28,408 nt of DNA from Pontimonas sp964350865 (GTDB taxonomy: Bacteria > Actinomycetota > Actinomycetes > Actinomycetales > Microbacteriaceae): assembly GCA_964350865.1 (NCBI GenBank), contig CAYGLJ010000012.1:1-28408 (forward strand). The letters run 5' to 3'. The notes under the pieces were generated by a model. The model worked only from the letters and a program-made list of their open reading frames with translations. It was not told where the DNA came from and made no database searches. This document shows, one piece after another, positions 1 through 7,977 of the stretch. The translations under genes and the position numbers were made by a program. Position 1 is the first letter of the stretch, and the number at the start of each line of letters is the position of its first letter.

Positions 1-614
1 CTGTTGTTCTCGAAAACGATGCGAATGCTGCGGGTTGGGGTGAGTTTCGATTCGGCGCGGCACGCGATGTGACGTCCATGCTGATGCTCACCATAGGCAC
101 AGGAGTTGGAGGAGCTCTTGTCGACGATGGACGACTGTTGGTCGGTGGATTTGGCATGGCAGCAGAGCTTGGCCACATCATCATCGAGCCGGGAGGCAGG
201 TTGTGCGGGTGTGGCAATTACGGATGCCTTGAGCAATACGCGTCGGGAACTGCACTCATGCGCGACGCCAGGGAGCGCCTCGGAGATGATTCGCTGACGC
301 AGGCGGCCCTCACGGATTTGCTGATGCAGGAGAACCCGGAGGCGCTCGCTGCTGTGGAGGGCGTGGCGAGGGCGATTGGGCGAGGAATCACCTCCTTGGT
401 GGCGGTCACGGACCCCCAGCGCATCGTGATCGGCGGCGGTGTTGCCAGTGCAGGTGAGCTTCTCTTGGCTCCCATTCGTGACAGCTTCAGAGAGACCTAC
501 GGCGCAGGCACCAAGCGACCGATTGCTGACATTGCTGTGGCGACGATGGGAAACAGCGCGGGTGTCGTGGGCGCGGCCGACCTTGCTCGTGCGCAGGTGG
601 CCTCAGAGGCCTAG
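1..614 (+). CDS. glk: ROK-family glucokinase, C-terminal part (5' end outside window)
   Basis: The product phosphorylates glucose to glucose 6-phosphate in the cytoplasm. The frame is open from the first bases of the window and already reads ENDANAAGWGE, a ROK-family motif, upstream of the GTG at 69. That GTG is therefore an internal codon and the true start lies outside. The phosphate-binding segment LTIGTGVGGAL follows. Next comes the ROK zinc site CGCGNYGCLEQYASG, and then the late glycine motif IVIGGGVA. The gene ends at TAG 612-614. It precedes a plsC-like gene by 27 bases. A glk-plsC-aroG order is also known in corynebacteria, which supports glucokinase over another ROK sugar kinase or a ROK repressor. 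No HTH region can be seen because the N-terminus is missing. Sugar specificity is inferred. Confidence 0.85.
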   Translation, partial: VVLENDANAAGWGEFRFGAARDVTSMLMLTIGTGVGGALVDDGRLLVGGFGMAAELGHIIIEPGGRLCGCGNYGCLEQYASGTALMRDARERLGDDSLTQAALTDLLMQENPEALAAVEGVARAIGRGITSLVAVTDPQRIVIGGGVASAGELLLAPIRDSFRETYGAGTKRPIADIAVATMGNSAGVVGAADLARAQVASEA

Positions 615-641
615 TCTGGAAGTCCAACTCCGGAGGCGCGT

Positions 642-1319
642 GTGTTCTATTGGCTGATGAAGCATTGGGTTATTGGGCCCTTGCTGACCACGGTGTTTCG
701 CCCCTGGGTTAAGGGGCTGGAGAACGTTCCTCGCACGGGACCGCTCATTGTGGTCTGTAACCACTTGTCGTTCGTAGATTCGGTCTTTCTGCCCTTGATG
801 ATTGACCGCCAAATGGCCTTCTTAGCAAAAAGTGATTACTTCACCGGGAAGGGCATCAAAGGCTGGTTTATCCGTTTCTTCATGACCTCCGCAGGGCAGC
901 TACCTATTGATCGCTCCGGGGGAAAAGCATCAGAGGCTTCCCTGAATGCAGGACTTCAAGTCCTCGCGGACGGGGGAGTGCTGGCAATCTACCCCGAGGG
1001 CACAAGGAGCCCAGATGGTCGCATGTATCGCGGGAGAACCGGGGTGGCCCGCATGATTCTCGAGGCCCATGTGCCCGTCATTCCTGCAGCAGTCATCGGA
1101 ACAGAAAAAGTGATGCCTCTGGGGTCTAACATCCCCAAAGTCCACAGAGTGGGTGTAGTGATTGGGGAGCCACTTGATTTTTCTCGTTTTGAGGGGATGG
1201 AGAGCGACCGCTTTGTCTTGCGTTCCATCACGGACGAAATTATCTACGAGATGAATAAGCTCAGCGAGCAAGAGTATGTGGATGTTTACGCGTCCACCAT
1301 CAGGAGCCAGAAAGCCTGA
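642..1319 (+). CDS. plsC: 1-acyl-sn-glycerol-3-phosphate acyltransferase (PlsC family)
   Basis: This 225-residue protein should transfer an acyl chain to lysophosphatidic acid at the inner membrane surface to make phosphatidic acid. The acyltransferase HX4D motif is seen as NHLSFVD (H41 to D46). The second family motif is YPEGTRSPDG (about 117-126). The N-terminus is hydrophobic and probably membrane-associated. The GTG start at 642 is chosen because a GGAGG box lies 5 bases upstream (632-636). The position matches Rv2182c of M. tuberculosis, which is also near the aroG-pknL region. Substrate specificity cannot be read from sequence, and related proteins act on other lysolipids. Confidence 0.9.
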   Translation: MFYWLMKHWVIGPLLTTVFRPWVKGLENVPRTGPLIVVCNHLSFVDSVFLPLMIDRQMAFLAKSDYFTGKGIKGWFIRFFMTSAGQLPIDRSGGKASEASLNAGLQVLADGGVLAIYPEGTRSPDGRMYRGRTGVARMILEAHVPVIPAAVIGTEKVMPLGSNIPKVHRVGVVIGEPLDFSRFEGMESDRFVLRSITDEIIYEMNKLSEQEYVDVYASTIRSQKA

Positions 1320-1345
1320 CACAGAAGCGCGAACGAAGCCTCCAG

Positions 1346-1351
1346 TAGGCT
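1346..1351 (+). promoter_or_regulatory. Possible -10 element (TAGGCT) upstream of aroG
   Basis: The 59-base gap before aroG contains TAGGCT, a good actinobacterial -10 hexamer, about 28 bases ahead of the ATG. It also forms one arm of a short AGCCT/AGGCT inverted repeat (1337-1351). No convincing -35 element is visible, so the call is tentative. Confidence 0.25.
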
Positions 1352-1378
1352 GTTCTTCGGCCTCGAGCCCTCAGAGAG

Positions 1379-2755
1379 ATGGACACAGTGGATTACAGCG
1401 AGAACGTCGTGACACCAGACCCCCACGTGGTTGAGGGTTTGGATCAGTGGCAATCCCTGCCCATCAAACAGCAACCGCGATGGCCAGACCCCGTAGCGGC
1501 GGCCGAGGTTGTTGCTGAGCTCGCCAGCGTTCCGCCGCTGGTTTTCGCGGGTGAGGTAGACATGTTGCGCGACCGGCTTGCTCGTGTTGCGCGAGGCGAG
1601 GCTTTCTTGCTTCAGGGCGGTGACTGCGCTGAAACGTTTGAAGGCGCTACAGCCGACAAAATCCGCAACCGTGTTAAGACAATCCTTCAGATGGCGGTGG
1701 TCCTCACCTATGGAGCTTCCCTACCGATTGTGAAGATGGGTCGAATGGCGGGTCAGTTCGCCAAGCCTCGGTCGAATGACGAGGAAACTCGCGATGGTGT
1801 CACGTTGCCTGCTTACCGCGGAGACATCGTTAACGGCTATGACTTCACCGAGGAATCGAGGACGCCCGACCCCACCAGGATGCTCCAGGGCTACCACACC
1901 GCTGCTTCCACGCTTAATCTCATTAGAGCGTTCACTCAGGGTGGGTTCGCGGACCTGCGCATGGTGCACAGCTGGAACAAGGGTTTCGCCGAAAACCCCG
2001 CCAATGCTCGTTACGAGGGTTTGGCGCGCGAGATCGACCGTGCTGTGAAGTTCATGGAGGCCGCGGGTGCCGATTTCGATGAACTCAAGCGTGTCGAGTT
2101 CTATGCGAGCCATGAGGGTTTGCTTATGGAGTACGAGCGAGCACTGACGCGCATTGACTCCCGCACGGGGTTGCCCTACGTCACGTCGGGGCACTTCTTG
2201 TGGATTGGTGAACGGACGAGAGATCTTGATGGCGCTCATGTTGATTTCTTCTCTCGTGTGAGGAACCCGATCGGAGTGAAGCTCGGCCCTTCCAGCACGC
2301 CGGAGACGCTGAAGCAACTGTCTGACATTCTGGATCCCGAACGTGAACCAGGTCGCTTGACATTCATCACCAGAATGGGCGCGGGAGAAATTCGCACAAA
2401 GCTCCCACCGCTGTTGAGGGCGTCGCAAGAGCTTGGGATAAGCCCGCTGTGGGTTACTGATCCCATGCACGGCAACGGCATCACGACTCAGACCGGATAC
2501 AAGACGCGTCGATTCGACGATGTTGTGGATGAAGTGAAGGGCTTCTTTGAATCTCACCGCGAGGTCGGCACGCACCCCGGAGGAATCCACGTTGAGCTCA
2601 CGGGGGATGACGTGACGGAGTGTTTGGGCGGATCCCAGAACATCGACGAATTGGGCCTGGAAACTCGTTATGAGTCCTTGTGCGACCCAAGACTCAACCA
2701 CCAGCAGTCGCTAGAGCTTGCCTTCCTCGTCGCCGAAGAGCTCAGCCACGCTTAG
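1379..2755 (+). CDS. aroG: Class II 3-deoxy-D-arabino-heptulosonate 7-phosphate (DAHP) synthase
   Basis: This enzyme condenses phosphoenolpyruvate with erythrose 4-phosphate, the first step of the shikimate pathway to aromatic amino acids. The 458-residue length and sequence are typical of the plant-like class II family. The metal-ligand cysteine region is LLQGGDCAETF (about 78-87) and the active-site segment GRMAGQFAKPRS is at about 121-132. Further family motifs are VHSWNKGF, SSHEGLL-like ASHEGLL, GPSST and WVTDPMHGNG. The ATG at 1379 has only a purine stretch directly in front of it. The in-frame GTG at 1388 would give better ribosome-site spacing and removes three residues. The gene is convergent with the kinase gene, and the two stop codons overlap by 4 bases (2752-2755). 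In mycobacteria this enzyme partners chorismate mutase, which is not in the window. Confidence 0.95.
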   Translation: MDTVDYSENVVTPDPHVVEGLDQWQSLPIKQQPRWPDPVAAAEVVAELASVPPLVFAGEVDMLRDRLARVARGEAFLLQGGDCAETFEGATADKIRNRVKTILQMAVVLTYGASLPIVKMGRMAGQFAKPRSNDEETRDGVTLPAYRGDIVNGYDFTEESRTPDPTRMLQGYHTAASTLNLIRAFTQGGFADLRMVHSWNKGFAENPANARYEGLAREIDRAVKFMEAAGADFDELKRVEFYASHEGLLMEYERALTRIDSRTGLPYVTSGHFLWIGERTRDLDGAHVDFFSRVRNPIGVKLGPSSTPETLKQLSDILDPEREPGRLTFITRMGAGEIRTKLPPLLRASQELGISPLWVTDPMHGNGITTQTGYKTRRFDDVVDEVKGFFESHREVGTHPGGIHVELTGDDVTECLGGSQNIDELGLETRYESLCDPRLNHQQSLELAFLVAEELSHA

Positions 2756-4722
2756 ACAAAGCTCCGGATAATCACCAGGGTGCCTTTAGCAACCTCTTGA
2801 CCGGAGCTCGGGCTTAGGCTCGTGACTCGTGCGAAAGAGCGGTCCCAATCAGATTCGGGAAACTCTGATCGCACTTCGACCTCAAAGCCGAGCCCTTCCA
2901 GGATGTCTCGGGCGTCCGCAATTGTTTCACCGACCAGATCCGGAATCGTCACCAGCTCAGGACCTCGCGAGACAATGAGAGTGAGCGTGTCACCGGGGCG
3001 CGTTGTTGCGCCCGCGGGAAGAGAAACTTCGACGACGTAGCCTTCGGGGACAGTGTCAGAGAAGGCCCCGTCGCCCCCGACTACTCCGGTAACACCGGCA
3101 CTTTGGAGAATGTCTCGAGCCTCGTCGACTGGCAACCCCGCGACATCGGGGAGCGCTCCCGCGGACACCACTGCGTCAACTGTGGAGCCTGCGAGCACTT
3201 GGGACCCCGCGGCGAGAGTGGCGCCAGCTTCGTCAACCAGACGCAACACTGATCCTCGCTCGACAAAGTCGTTGAACTCGGGGCTTGTTGTTCCCAGAAT
3301 CAGGTTGACAGTCTCCAGCGCGCTGCGTACCTCATCGAGGGTTTGCCCAGAAATCGCGGGAATCGCTACGGGGTTCGGGCCCAACGAGACAATCAGGCGT
3401 ATCTCGCTCTGCTTCTCTATTTCAGTTCCTGCTGGAGGCGTTGTCCCTTTGACTGTCCCCTCAGGAAGCACGAGGTCAAATTCTTCCAACACTGTTTCGG
3501 AGACTGTGAGTTCCGCCTCGACCAGTGTGGCCGTGGCCTCCAGCACAGAAGTTCCTGAGACATCGGGAACGCTGACTACTGCACCTGGTCCGGTAAACCA
3601 CCACCACGCTGCACCACCACCTCCACCGACGAGGAGAAGCAGCACAAGGGTTCCGAGCGCCGCAAGGCGCCTCCCGCGAGGTGGTCGGCGCTCACGAACT
3701 GGCTCTTGCGGAAGGAGCTCCTCTACGGCGATCGCTTGGGTGGGTGCAGGCTCCAAGCCATCGAAGACAGCGGACTTCGGGTCCAAGACCTCCGTCTCTT
3801 GAGCGTCCAGAGGGGACAGCCTCTGCGTCATGGCAACTGTCTGATTCAAATCTAAGGTGGCCGTGGCTAGTGACGCAGGGCCCAAAAGTTTCTCTACCTC
3901 GACCAGGTGCTCCAGCACCGCCCTGGCATGAGGGGGACGCTCATCGGGAGAGCGCCGTGTGCACCAGTCCACAAGTTCATCGAACTGTGCCGGGATAGCG
4001 GGGTTTTTTGAGCTGGGCGGGGGCACAATGTCGTTTTGGTGTTGATAGGCAATGGTGACTGCCTGGTCTCCCTGGTAAGGCTGAGAGCCGGTCAGCATCT
4101 CGAACATCATGATGCCCAGTGCGTAGATATCGCTGCGCAGATCAGCTTCGCCACGACTGATCAGTTCAGGGCTGAGATACGCGATGGTTCCGAGTAGCGC
4201 TTGGGACGTTGCTGTGTTGTGGGTTGAAGCGCGAGCGAGACCGAAATCCGCAATTTTGATTCGGCCATCATCAGCGAGAAGAACGTTTTCTGGTTTCAGG
4301 TCTCGGTGGACGATACCTCCTGAGTGGGCGGCATCGAGGCCTTGGAGGACTGCACGAACAATGTCGACGGTTTGCGCCGGGGTGAGTGCACCAAAGTCCT
4401 GCAAGAGTTCCCGCAGGGTAATGCCGGGGAGGTATTCCATGACAATGAACGTGATGGAACCGTCTTGCCCCTGATCGAAGACGTTGACAATGTTGGGATG
4501 CGCCAGTCGCGCGGCTTGACGGGCTTCCTGGATGAAACGTTTCGTGAAGTCGCCATCCTCAGCGAGGTGAGGATGCATGATCTTGATGGCGACAGGACGT
4601 TCGAGCCGTTGATCCATCGCCTGGTACACAGTGGCCATGCCACCCCGAGCTACTTTGACCTCAATGAGATAGCGGTTATCCACCAGCCTGCCAAGGAGCG
4701 GGTCAGTAGGTGGAGTATCCAT
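2752..4722 (-). CDS. pknL: PASTA-domain Ser/Thr protein kinase, PknL type
   Basis: This membrane kinase probably senses muropeptides or lipid II outside the cell and phosphorylates division and wall proteins inside. The 656 residues run as follows. A Hanks kinase domain (about 12-275) has a glycine loop ARGGMATVY (25-33), catalytic K47 in VAIK, HRDLKPEN (139-146) and DFG (159-161). An acidic juxtamembrane linker (about 280-350) ends in a basic run. One membrane segment (about 352-377) follows. Four PASTA repeats (about 382-448, 449-522, 523-588, 589-656) make up the extracellular part. All kinase residues needed for activity are present. The M. tuberculosis orthologue by position (Rv2176) lacks PASTA repeats, whereas corynebacterial PknL has them. 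The PknL name rests on synteny with aroG and the Rv2175c-like gene. A more general PknB-family label is the alternative. Confidence 0.92.
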   Translation of the reverse strand: MDTPPTDPLLGRLVDNRYLIEVKVARGGMATVYQAMDQRLERPVAIKIMHPHLAEDGDFTKRFIQEARQAARLAHPNIVNVFDQGQDGSITFIVMEYLPGITLRELLQDFGALTPAQTVDIVRAVLQGLDAAHSGGIVHRDLKPENVLLADDGRIKIADFGLARASTHNTATSQALLGTIAYLSPELISRGEADLRSDIYALGIMMFEMLTGSQPYQGDQAVTIAYQHQNDIVPPPSSKNPAIPAQFDELVDWCTRRSPDERPPHARAVLEHLVEVEKLLGPASLATATLDLNQTVAMTQRLSPLDAQETEVLDPKSAVFDGLEPAPTQAIAVEELLPQEPVRERRPPRGRRLAALGTLVLLLLVGGGGGAAWWWFTGPGAVVSVPDVSGTSVLEATATLVEAELTVSETVLEEFDLVLPEGTVKGTTPPAGTEIEKQSEIRLIVSLGPNPVAIPAISGQTLDEVRSALETVNLILGTTSPEFNDFVERGSVLRLVDEAGATLAAGSQVLAGSTVDAVVSAGALPDVAGLPVDEARDILQSAGVTGVVGGDGAFSDTVPEGYVVEVSLPAGATTRPGDTLTLIVSRGPELVTIPDLVGETIADARDILEGLGFEVEVRSEFPESDWDRSFARVTSLSPSSGQEVAKGTLVIIRSFV

Positions 4723-4729
4723 TCTCTGG

Positions 4730-4735
4730 ATTGTA
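4730..4735 (-). promoter_or_regulatory. Candidate -10 element placing pknL on a leaderless mRNA
   Basis: Read on the minus strand, TACAAT ends exactly 7 bases before the pknL ATG, so transcription would begin at or next to the start codon. No ribosome-binding site precedes this ATG. Both facts fit a leaderless transcript, which is common in Actinobacteria. A good -35 element is not visible. Confidence 0.4.
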
Positions 4736-4737
4736 CG

Positions 4738-4756
4738 CAGGGCTCAGTCAGCCCTG
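4738..4756. repeat. Perfect 7-bp inverted repeat upstream of pknL
   Basis: CAGGGCT-CAGTC-AGCCCTG lies between the end of the LysM gene and the pknL start. It has no following T-run, so it is not a classic terminator. It sits just upstream of the candidate -10 of pknL, between about -16 and -34 from the ATG, where a repressor or activator could bind. It may equally be a weak transcript-end hairpin for the LysM gene. Confidence 0.45.
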
Positions 4757-4770
4757 GTGTTGCCACTCCA

Positions 4771-6267
4771 CTAGGTCAATTCATAAAGCCAAGCCCACGC
4801 GCTGGGCTCCCACTTGGCATATGCATCGGGATAGGCAGAAATTTGCACTCGTTGGGCCGCGACTGTGAGGGCCATGGATTCCCACCCTGCGATGTCTAGC
4901 AAGCCTCGGGTCTTACCCTTATTGGGGTTATTAGGACCACCAAAGAACAGCCGAGTTGCGTATGCCGGGTCCATGATTTGCTCGACGGTTCCCCAACCGG
5001 AAGAGGGACGTTGCTGATAGAGACCCACGGAGTCTCGATCTCCCCAGTTGATGTTACGTAACGACGATTCCTGCATGGCGGTGGCGAGCGCGATCACAAT
5101 TCCGTAATCAGAGATTCCCATCTCCCGCCCAACATTGACGATGATTTGCGCGTTGGTGCGTCGTTCGTCGTTGAGGGGCGTGACGCTGCCACTCACCGGT
5201 TGCCCGATGGACGATGTTGGTTCCGCCTCCTCCTCACTCTCCGCCGGCTCAGATTCCGCGGGAGTTACCGGCGCCGGGCTCGGCGCGGGCGTCTCCTTCG
5301 CAACCGCAGGAGTGGCGACGGGAGTGGGCTTCTTGACAGCGACAGGGGCTTTAGGGGTGGGCACCTTCACGGTGATGAGGGCGGGCTTGTCTGCTAACTC
5401 GATATCGGCGGCATCGAATACCTCGACAGTAACTTCGGAGGGCGTCTCCAGTGCTTCGCTCTCATCGTCGCCGGATAAAACCTGGTCCGTGGACTCAACA
5501 GAGGCGGGAACAATGGTGGGGGCAGATGCGAGGGTCGGCATGACGAGGTCAGCCTCACGCTCCACAACCGGAGCCGTGGAGCCTGGGATGCGAATCATCT
5601 GTCCGGCATAAATTGTGGAATTGCCCTCCAGGTTGTTGGCCTGAACGAGGGCGCTTGTCGATATTCCCAGGCGATCCGCAATGGTGCTCAACGTTTCGCC
5701 CGCCTGGACAAGGTAAGCATTGCCGGCCACTCGAGCAGGGGAGGCAGCTACCTTCTTTGTGGGCTCTGCCGTCAACTTGAGTACCTGTCCAGGGTGCAAG
5801 ACAGCGTTCCAGCTCAACGCATTGAGGGTCAAAACGGCGGGGGTGGGGATTCCAAAGCTGTCGGCAATGGAGGAAATCGTGTCGCCCTCTTTCACGACAT
5901 ATGTCGCGGGAAGGTCGGGCCGCACGGTCGACAAGACAGAGTGGGCCACGGGAAGGAAAGCTCCGGAGAGTCTTTCACCAAATCCTGGCCGCTGATCGTT
6001 GGCGTAGTCACCACTCGCACCGGGCTCTGCCGGCTGTGTGGAGTGTTGAACCATGCCAGGAGTGACAATGGCGCTGGTGGCGAGTGTCCCCGTCATCACG
6101 AAGGGGAGTGCGCCCAAGAGACCACGGGACACGGCTCCAGAGCTGCTCTCGCATTCCTGGAAAGTCTCGAGCCGCGGAGAAAGACCCCGAAACACTGAGT
6201 GCTCGAGAGATTCCTCTGATGCCTCAGTCACGTGGGTGTGGGGGTCCTGATGTGTCATGTCTTCCAT
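4771..6267 (-). CDS. Membrane-anchored LysM protein with lysozyme-like (transglycosylase-type) C-terminal domain
   Basis: This probably binds peptidoglycan and cleaves or remodels it. Residues 1-48 look cytoplasmic and acidic. A hydrophobic segment (about 49-72) acts as a signal anchor. Two LysM repeats follow (about 122-166 and 184-228), with the usual YVVKEGDTISSIA and YLVQAGETLSTIA cores. A Pro/Ala/Glu-rich linker (about 300-355) spans the wall. The last 130 residues resemble the actinobacterial SLT/lysozyme-like domain, with ALATAMQESSLRN (candidate catalytic E400) and GLYQQRPSSGWGT. The ATG at 6267 lacks a clear ribosome site, and the in-frame ATG at 6258 has GGAAG close by. It is transcribed toward pknL, 48 bases away, so the two may be co-transcribed. 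Catalytic activity is inferred from family resemblance only. Confidence 0.82.
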   Translation of the reverse strand: MEDMTHQDPHTHVTEASEESLEHSVFRGLSPRLETFQECESSSGAVSRGLLGALPFVMTGTLATSAIVTPGMVQHSTQPAEPGASGDYANDQRPGFGERLSGAFLPVAHSVLSTVRPDLPATYVVKEGDTISSIADSFGIPTPAVLTLNALSWNAVLHPGQVLKLTAEPTKKVAASPARVAGNAYLVQAGETLSTIADRLGISTSALVQANNLEGNSTIYAGQMIRIPGSTAPVVEREADLVMPTLASAPTIVPASVESTDQVLSGDDESEALETPSEVTVEVFDAADIELADKPALITVKVPTPKAPVAVKKPTPVATPAVAKETPAPSPAPVTPAESEPAESEEEAEPTSSIGQPVSGSVTPLNDERRTNAQIIVNVGREMGISDYGIVIALATAMQESSLRNINWGDRDSVGLYQQRPSSGWGTVEQIMDPAYATRLFFGGPNNPNKGKTRGLLDIAGWESMALTVAAQRVQISAYPDAYAKWEPSAWAWLYELT

Positions 6268-6356
6268 CGTTTCGTGGCACAGCGCTCACGGGTGTAGCGA
6301 CGCTCCGCATAACAACGGTGTCACAGGATGATACCAGCGTCAATCACTGTGGCAGA

Positions 6357-6384
6357 TGTTACAGCAGTTAATATGTTTGTAACA
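6357..6384. promoter_or_regulatory. Inverted repeat TGTTACA-N14-TGTAACA in the divergent promoter region
   Basis: The 179-base region between the LysM gene (minus) and the HTH gene (plus) contains two perfectly inverted 7-mers whose centres are 21 bases apart, two helical turns. The sequence between them is AT-rich, unlike its surroundings. For the plus strand, a TTACAG/ACATAT pair with 17-base spacing would overlap both arms. This is the layout of an operator covering a promoter. Autoregulation by the adjacent HTH protein is inference. The rest of the region shows nothing else that I can support. Confidence 0.45.
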
Positions 6385-6446
6385 TATGAGATTGCCAAAT
6401 CCTCATCGTCCCCACTGGTGTTGGAGGAGCAATACGTGGGACCCTT

Positions 6447-6794
6447 ATGAACGTGTCAAGCCCTTCTGCCATCACCTGGCTCAGTGTCCCGGACGTGTGC
6501 GAGCGACTGTCGCTCACCCCAGGGAAAGTTCACCGTTTGGTCGAAGACAGAGCTCTACTGGGGCGCAAGGAGCAGGGGGTTTTTCGGATTCCTGACATCT
6601 TTCTCGATGAGGGTTCTCCGGTCGCGGACCTCAAGGGCACCGCGCTCGTGCTCATCGATGGAGGCTTCACCCCCGAAAGCGCCCTCCAGTGGCTAATCGA
6701 ACCTCATGATGTTTTGGGAACTAGCCCCATCGATGCCATTAGGAACGGGCGCAAGACTGAGGTTCGACGGCTCGCGCAAACCCTGGCTCTCTAA
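6447..6794 (+). CDS. Small winged-helix/HTH DNA-binding protein, Rv2175c-like
   Basis: The 115-residue protein starts with an excisionase/MerR-like helix-turn-helix, TWLSVPDVCERLSLTPGKVH (about 10-29), followed by VEDRALLGRKEQGVFRIP. The rest matches the C-terminal half of the actinobacterial Rv2175c family, seen in FLDEGSPVADLKGTALVLID and GGFTPESALQWL. In M. tuberculosis this DNA-binding protein is encoded next to pknL and is reported as a PknL substrate. Here the two are separated by the LysM gene and lie on opposite strands. The ATG at 6447 has only a distant GGAGGAG (6423-6429), 17 bases away, so GTG 6453 or a leaderless start is possible. Its stop overlaps the stop of the convergent polyprenyl synthase gene by 4 bases. 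Confidence 0.8.
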   Translation: MNVSSPSAITWLSVPDVCERLSLTPGKVHRLVEDRALLGRKEQGVFRIPDIFLDEGSPVADLKGTALVLIDGGFTPESALQWLIEPHDVLGTSPIDAIRNGRKTEVRRLAQTLAL

Positions 6795-7906
6795 GAATTC
6801 CTCCGAGTTACGGCATCTGCGAGCCGTCGCAGCTCTGACCGTGCTCCCTCTGTGATGTGCGCACTCTCGAGTGCCGCCATGGCGGTGTCGGCGTAGTGCT
6901 GAATCATGTCCTCCACTTCATCCAACGCACCTGTGTCTCGGAGTGTGGACTGCATCACCTCGATCTGATCAGGATCAAGACTTCTGTCCCCCAGTAGCTC
7001 GTTGAACACTCGCTTAGCGCTGTCGGGCATAGAGGCTTCTGCGCGGGCAATAAGTACCGTGCGCTTGCCTTCTCGAAGGTCATCCCCTGAAGGTTTTCCC
7101 GTTACTTCCGAGTCACCAAAGACTCCCAACACGTCGTCTCTGAGCTGGAACGCGATTCCCAGAGGCAGTCCGAATGACGAGAGATCCTTGAGTTGGTTTT
7201 CTCGAGCGCCGGCGAGTGAAGCGCCAATCAGGAGAGGTGCTTCCATGCTGTACTTCGCTGACTTATAGGTCACCACTCTGAGCGCTCTCTCCAGCCGTTC
7301 GCTCTCCCCGTGATGAAGCCACGCTGCTTCCTCGTGGATATCGAGGTACTGGCCCAGAGTTACTTCCTGGCGCATCGTGGAGAACTGAGAACGGGTGGCC
7401 GCCACGATGTCCGGGGACGAAGAGGAGAGGGCGTGAGTGAGAAGGTCGTCGCTCCAGGCTAGGAGTAGGTCACCCAGGAGTAACGCTGTGGATGCCCCGA
7501 AGTGCTCCGTCGACCCGGAATAGGAGCGATCGCGGTGAATACGCTCAAATGCCTTGTGAGCAGCAGGGAGCCCGCGACGAGTGTCGGAGTTGTCCATGAT
7601 GTCATCGTGGACGAGCGCAGCTGCGTGAAATACCTCCAACGAGGTCGCAAGAGCAATGACGGGGGATGCGTCTTCTAGTGTCTCGATTCCCCCGAGCGGG
7701 TCGCCCTCCACACCCTGATCGATTGCTCTCCAGCCCCAGTAACAAAAGCGAGCTCTGAAGCGCTTCCCACTGCGGAGCATGCTGTTGGCATACGCCAGAA
7801 TGTGCTCAAGGTCGGGGGAGATGTGGGACATCTCTTCTGAACGGGCTTCCAAGAATGAAGTGATGCGGGAGTCGACTACATCGACAAGTTTCATCTGCGC
7901 TGACAC
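6791..7906 (-). CDS. Polyprenyl diphosphate synthase (IdsA/GGPP synthase-like)
   Basis: This enzyme elongates allylic diphosphates with isopentenyl diphosphate to give C15-C20 or longer prenyl chains for carriers, quinones or carotenoids. The 371-residue protein has the first aspartate-rich motif DDIMDNSDTRRG (101-112). It has the second at FQLRDDVLGVFGD (253-265), followed by VTGKPSGDDLREGKRT, as in actinobacterial IdsA proteins. Two alanines lie at the positions just before the first DD that limit chain length, which favours a product of C20 or longer. The first start codon is GTG 7906, and ATG 7894 is four codons inside. Position matches idsA2 (Rv2173) near the pknL region. The exact product length cannot be decided from sequence. 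Confidence 0.9.
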   Translation of the reverse strand: MSAQMKLVDVVDSRITSFLEARSEEMSHISPDLEHILAYANSMLRSGKRFRARFCYWGWRAIDQGVEGDPLGGIETLEDASPVIALATSLEVFHAAALVHDDIMDNSDTRRGLPAAHKAFERIHRDRSYSGSTEHFGASTALLLGDLLLAWSDDLLTHALSSSSPDIVAATRSQFSTMRQEVTLGQYLDIHEEAAWLHHGESERLERALRVVTYKSAKYSMEAPLLIGASLAGARENQLKDLSSFGLPLGIAFQLRDDVLGVFGDSEVTGKPSGDDLREGKRTVLIARAEASMPDSAKRVFNELLGDRSLDPDQIEVMQSTLRDTGALDEVEDMIQHYADTAMAALESAHITEGARSELRRLADAVTRRNS

Positions 7907-7912
7907 GCACCT

Positions 7913-7918
7913 AGCCTA
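7913..7918 (-). promoter_or_regulatory. Candidate -10 element for the polyprenyl synthase gene
   Basis: On the minus strand TAGGCT ends 6 bases before the GTG at 7906, which would make the mRNA leaderless. No clear -35 is present. On the plus strand the same gap contains TACACT (7936-7941), a possible -10 for the DUF3040 gene. Confidence 0.3.
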
Positions 7919-7977
7919 TCCTCAGGAAATCTGCGTACACTCTGTAGAAAATCAGCCACACCCGTGGGGAGGACATC

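Noticed and set aside
1721..2701. Long minus-strand frame opposite aroG (326 codons)
   Set aside because: It is antisense to a clear DAHP synthase gene, has no ribosome site and no recognisable domain.
3053..3802. Plus-strand frame opposite pknL (249 codons)
   Set aside because: Ser/Thr/Arg-rich low-complexity translation mirrors the PASTA region on the other strand. It is a shadow frame.
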